Of a stretch of DNA of 64,000 bases, positions 62,719 through 64,000 are shown piece after piece; position 1 is the first letter of the stretch; each line of letters opens with the position of its first letter. The position numbers were made by a program, and so were the translations under genes. The stretch is from Nocardia suismassiliense (GTDB taxonomy: Bacteria > Actinomycetota > Actinomycetes > Mycobacteriales > Mycobacteriaceae): the NCBI RefSeq assembly GCF_900269665.1, contig NZ_LT985361.1, forward strand, positions 3,825,982-3,889,981. Reading direction: 5' to 3'. A model generated the notes under the pieces. The model did not search any database, had not been told where the DNA came from, and saw only the letters and a program-made list of their open reading frames with translations.

Positions 62719-64000
62719 ATGGGCACCGCCCCCACGCCATCGCGGCCGGTGATCGCGCAATCCTGGCAGCGCGCTGCCCTCAGTGGACTTGATCCCGCGG
62801 TGTCGGTCGAGGACTACGACATCGGCGAATCCGACGGGCAGAGCTCATTGATGCGCGCGGCGACACCGGTGCTCGACGAGGCCGCGAGCCTGCTGCAGGA
62901 CACCGGATTCGTCGTCGTGCTGGCGGACCGGGACGCTCGCCTGGTCGATCTGCGTTTCGGTGACCGCGCGCTGAGCTCACGGCTGGAACGCATCGGCGTG
63001 GTGCGTGGGCGGGTGTTCGCCGAGGAGACCACGGGCACCAATTCGATCGCGACGACCCTGGAAGTGGGTCACGGTGTGGCGGTGCACGGTGAAGAGCATT
63101 TCATCGACGCGCTCAAGCAATTCAGTTGTTATGGCCATCCTGTTTTCCATCCGGTGACCCGCCGGCTCGAAGGCGTCCTCGATATCACCTGCCTCACAGT
63201 CGACGAAAGCCCTTTGCTGGCACCATTCTTGGTGCGTACCGCACGCCAGATCGAACACCGTCTGCTGGCCGGGGCAAAGGCCGCCGAACAACGAATATTC
63301 GCCGCGTTCCAGGCGACTTTGCTGCGCGATAGGACAGCACCGGTTGTCGCGCTGAGCGGCGATGTCTTCCTCGCCAACGCCGCGGCCGTCGAATTACTCG
63401 ATGCTGCCGACCACGCGGTGCTGCGCAGTATCGCGGTCGACGCTCCGGCCACCCATCGGCTGCGTCTCACCTCGGGCCAGCGGGTACGGATCTCGATCGA
63501 ACGACTCTCGGAGGGTGCCGTGCTGGTGTTCGAGCGAGAAGCGGCGAACACCATGGTGGCGGCCAAACCCGCTCCGCAGGCGATCACGGTGGTGAGCGGG
63601 GAGCCGGGTAGCGGGCACACCAGCGCTGTTCGCGAATCGGCCGGGGCCGCTGAGATCGAATGGTTCGACGCCAGCGACGCCATCGGCCTCGGTGAGCAAC
63701 CCTGGCTCGATCAACTTACACGTGCGTTGATGACTGCCGCGGTTGTCGCGATCGAGGCCATCGAGCTGTTACCGCAGCCGGTAGCACGTCGGGTGACCCG
63801 TGCGCTCGCATGCGCGCGGGCTCGGGTCGTGCTCACCAGCGCGCCGCTCACCGAACTAGAAGGCGAACACGCACGTTTGGTAGCCCAGTGCGTCGAAAGA
63901 ATCGGGTTGGTCCCGCTGTGCAAACGGCGCGAGGAGATCCCGTCGCTGATCCTGTCGATGCTCGCCGAGCTCGGCGCACCACGCGAACTGCGATTCACTC
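62719..64000 (+). CDS. AcoR-like GAF-domain transcriptional activator, 3' end missing
   Basis: ATG at 62719 with AAGGAGG; the frame stays open to the right edge (about 427 residues seen). It starts with SRPVIAQSWQR, typical of AcoR/MimR regulators, followed by a GAF sensor (residues about 45-180; FAEETTGTNSIAT and YGHPVFHPVTRRLEGVLDIT). The region where an AAA+ domain is expected is short and degenerate: Walker A reads GEPGSGHTS with His in place of Lys, although an R-finger-like PLCKRREEIP remains. The Fis-type DNA-binding end lies outside the window. It probably senses an aldehyde or alcohol and controls the divergent dehydrogenase. Confidence 0.88.
   Translation, partial: MGTAPTPSRPVIAQSWQRAALSGLDPAVSVEDYDIGESDGQSSLMRAATPVLDEAASLLQDTGFVVVLADRDARLVDLRFGDRALSSRLERIGVVRGRVFAEETTGTNSIATTLEVGHGVAVHGEEHFIDALKQFSCYGHPVFHPVTRRLEGVLDITCLTVDESPLLAPFLVRTARQIEHRLLAGAKAAEQRIFAAFQATLLRDRTAPVVALSGDVFLANAAAVELLDAADHAVLRSIAVDAPATHRLRLTSGQRVRISIERLSEGAVLVFEREAANTMVAAKPAPQAITVVSGEPGSGHTSAVRESAGAAEIEWFDASDAIGLGEQPWLDQLTRALMTAAVVAIEAIELLPQPVARRVTRALACARARVVLTSAPLTELEGEHARLVAQCVERIGLVPLCKRREEIPSLILSMLAELGAPRELRFT

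Overview
This window is high-GC actinomycete DNA, most likely Nocardia or a close relative. That assignment rests on GC-rich third codon positions, strong AGGAGG-type ribosome binding sites, chained ATGA overlaps and the gene families present; no rRNA or tRNA is visible to confirm it. Almost all of it (about 1-58,940) is secondary-metabolite DNA, followed by what looks like ordinary chromosome. No CRISPR array, insertion sequence, integrase or attachment site was seen.

Region 1 (1-26,188) reads as a coelimycin-type polyketide-alkaloid cluster. A modular type I PKS (one gene cut by the left edge, one complete) ends in a thioester reductase, so the chain should leave as an aldehyde. A class III aminotransferase on the opposite strand is the natural partner to turn it into a primary amine. 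The penultimate module has no ketoreductase, so a ketone stays at C5, where a C1 amine would close a six-membered cyclic imine. Around this core are an acyl-CoA carboxylase beta subunit with a 70-residue epsilon-like partner, an acyl-CoA dehydrogenase, a berberine-bridge-type flavoprotein, an FAD monooxygenase, a type II thioesterase, an ABC exporter with its TetR regulator, and an MFS exporter.

Region 2 (26,239-58,939) is a second, tightly chained system on the + strand, about 32 kb long and preceded by a divergent TetR regulator and a palindromic operator. FabG, a free ACP, a ketosynthase, a ketosynthase-like protein without the nucleophile, and two hotdog dehydratases (one lacking the catalytic His) form a highly reducing type II PKS, as in aryl-polyene, ishigamide and cinnamoyl-lipopeptide pathways. 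They should build an unsaturated acyl chain. Two giant NRPSs (6073 and 3170 residues) start with an atypical condensation domain suited to N-acylation. They carry seven modules, four with N-methyltransferases, no epimerase, and a terminal thioesterase. The first residue is predicted as Thr, so an N-acylated, multiply N-methylated heptapeptide or cyclodepsipeptide is expected. Whether the two regions make one product or are two adjacent clusters cannot be decided from sequence alone.

Region 3 (58,940-64,000) holds a sterol desaturase-family membrane enzyme, an AraC regulator, an aldehyde dehydrogenase, and a divergent AcoR-like GAF regulator cut by the right edge. It probably lies outside the clusters.
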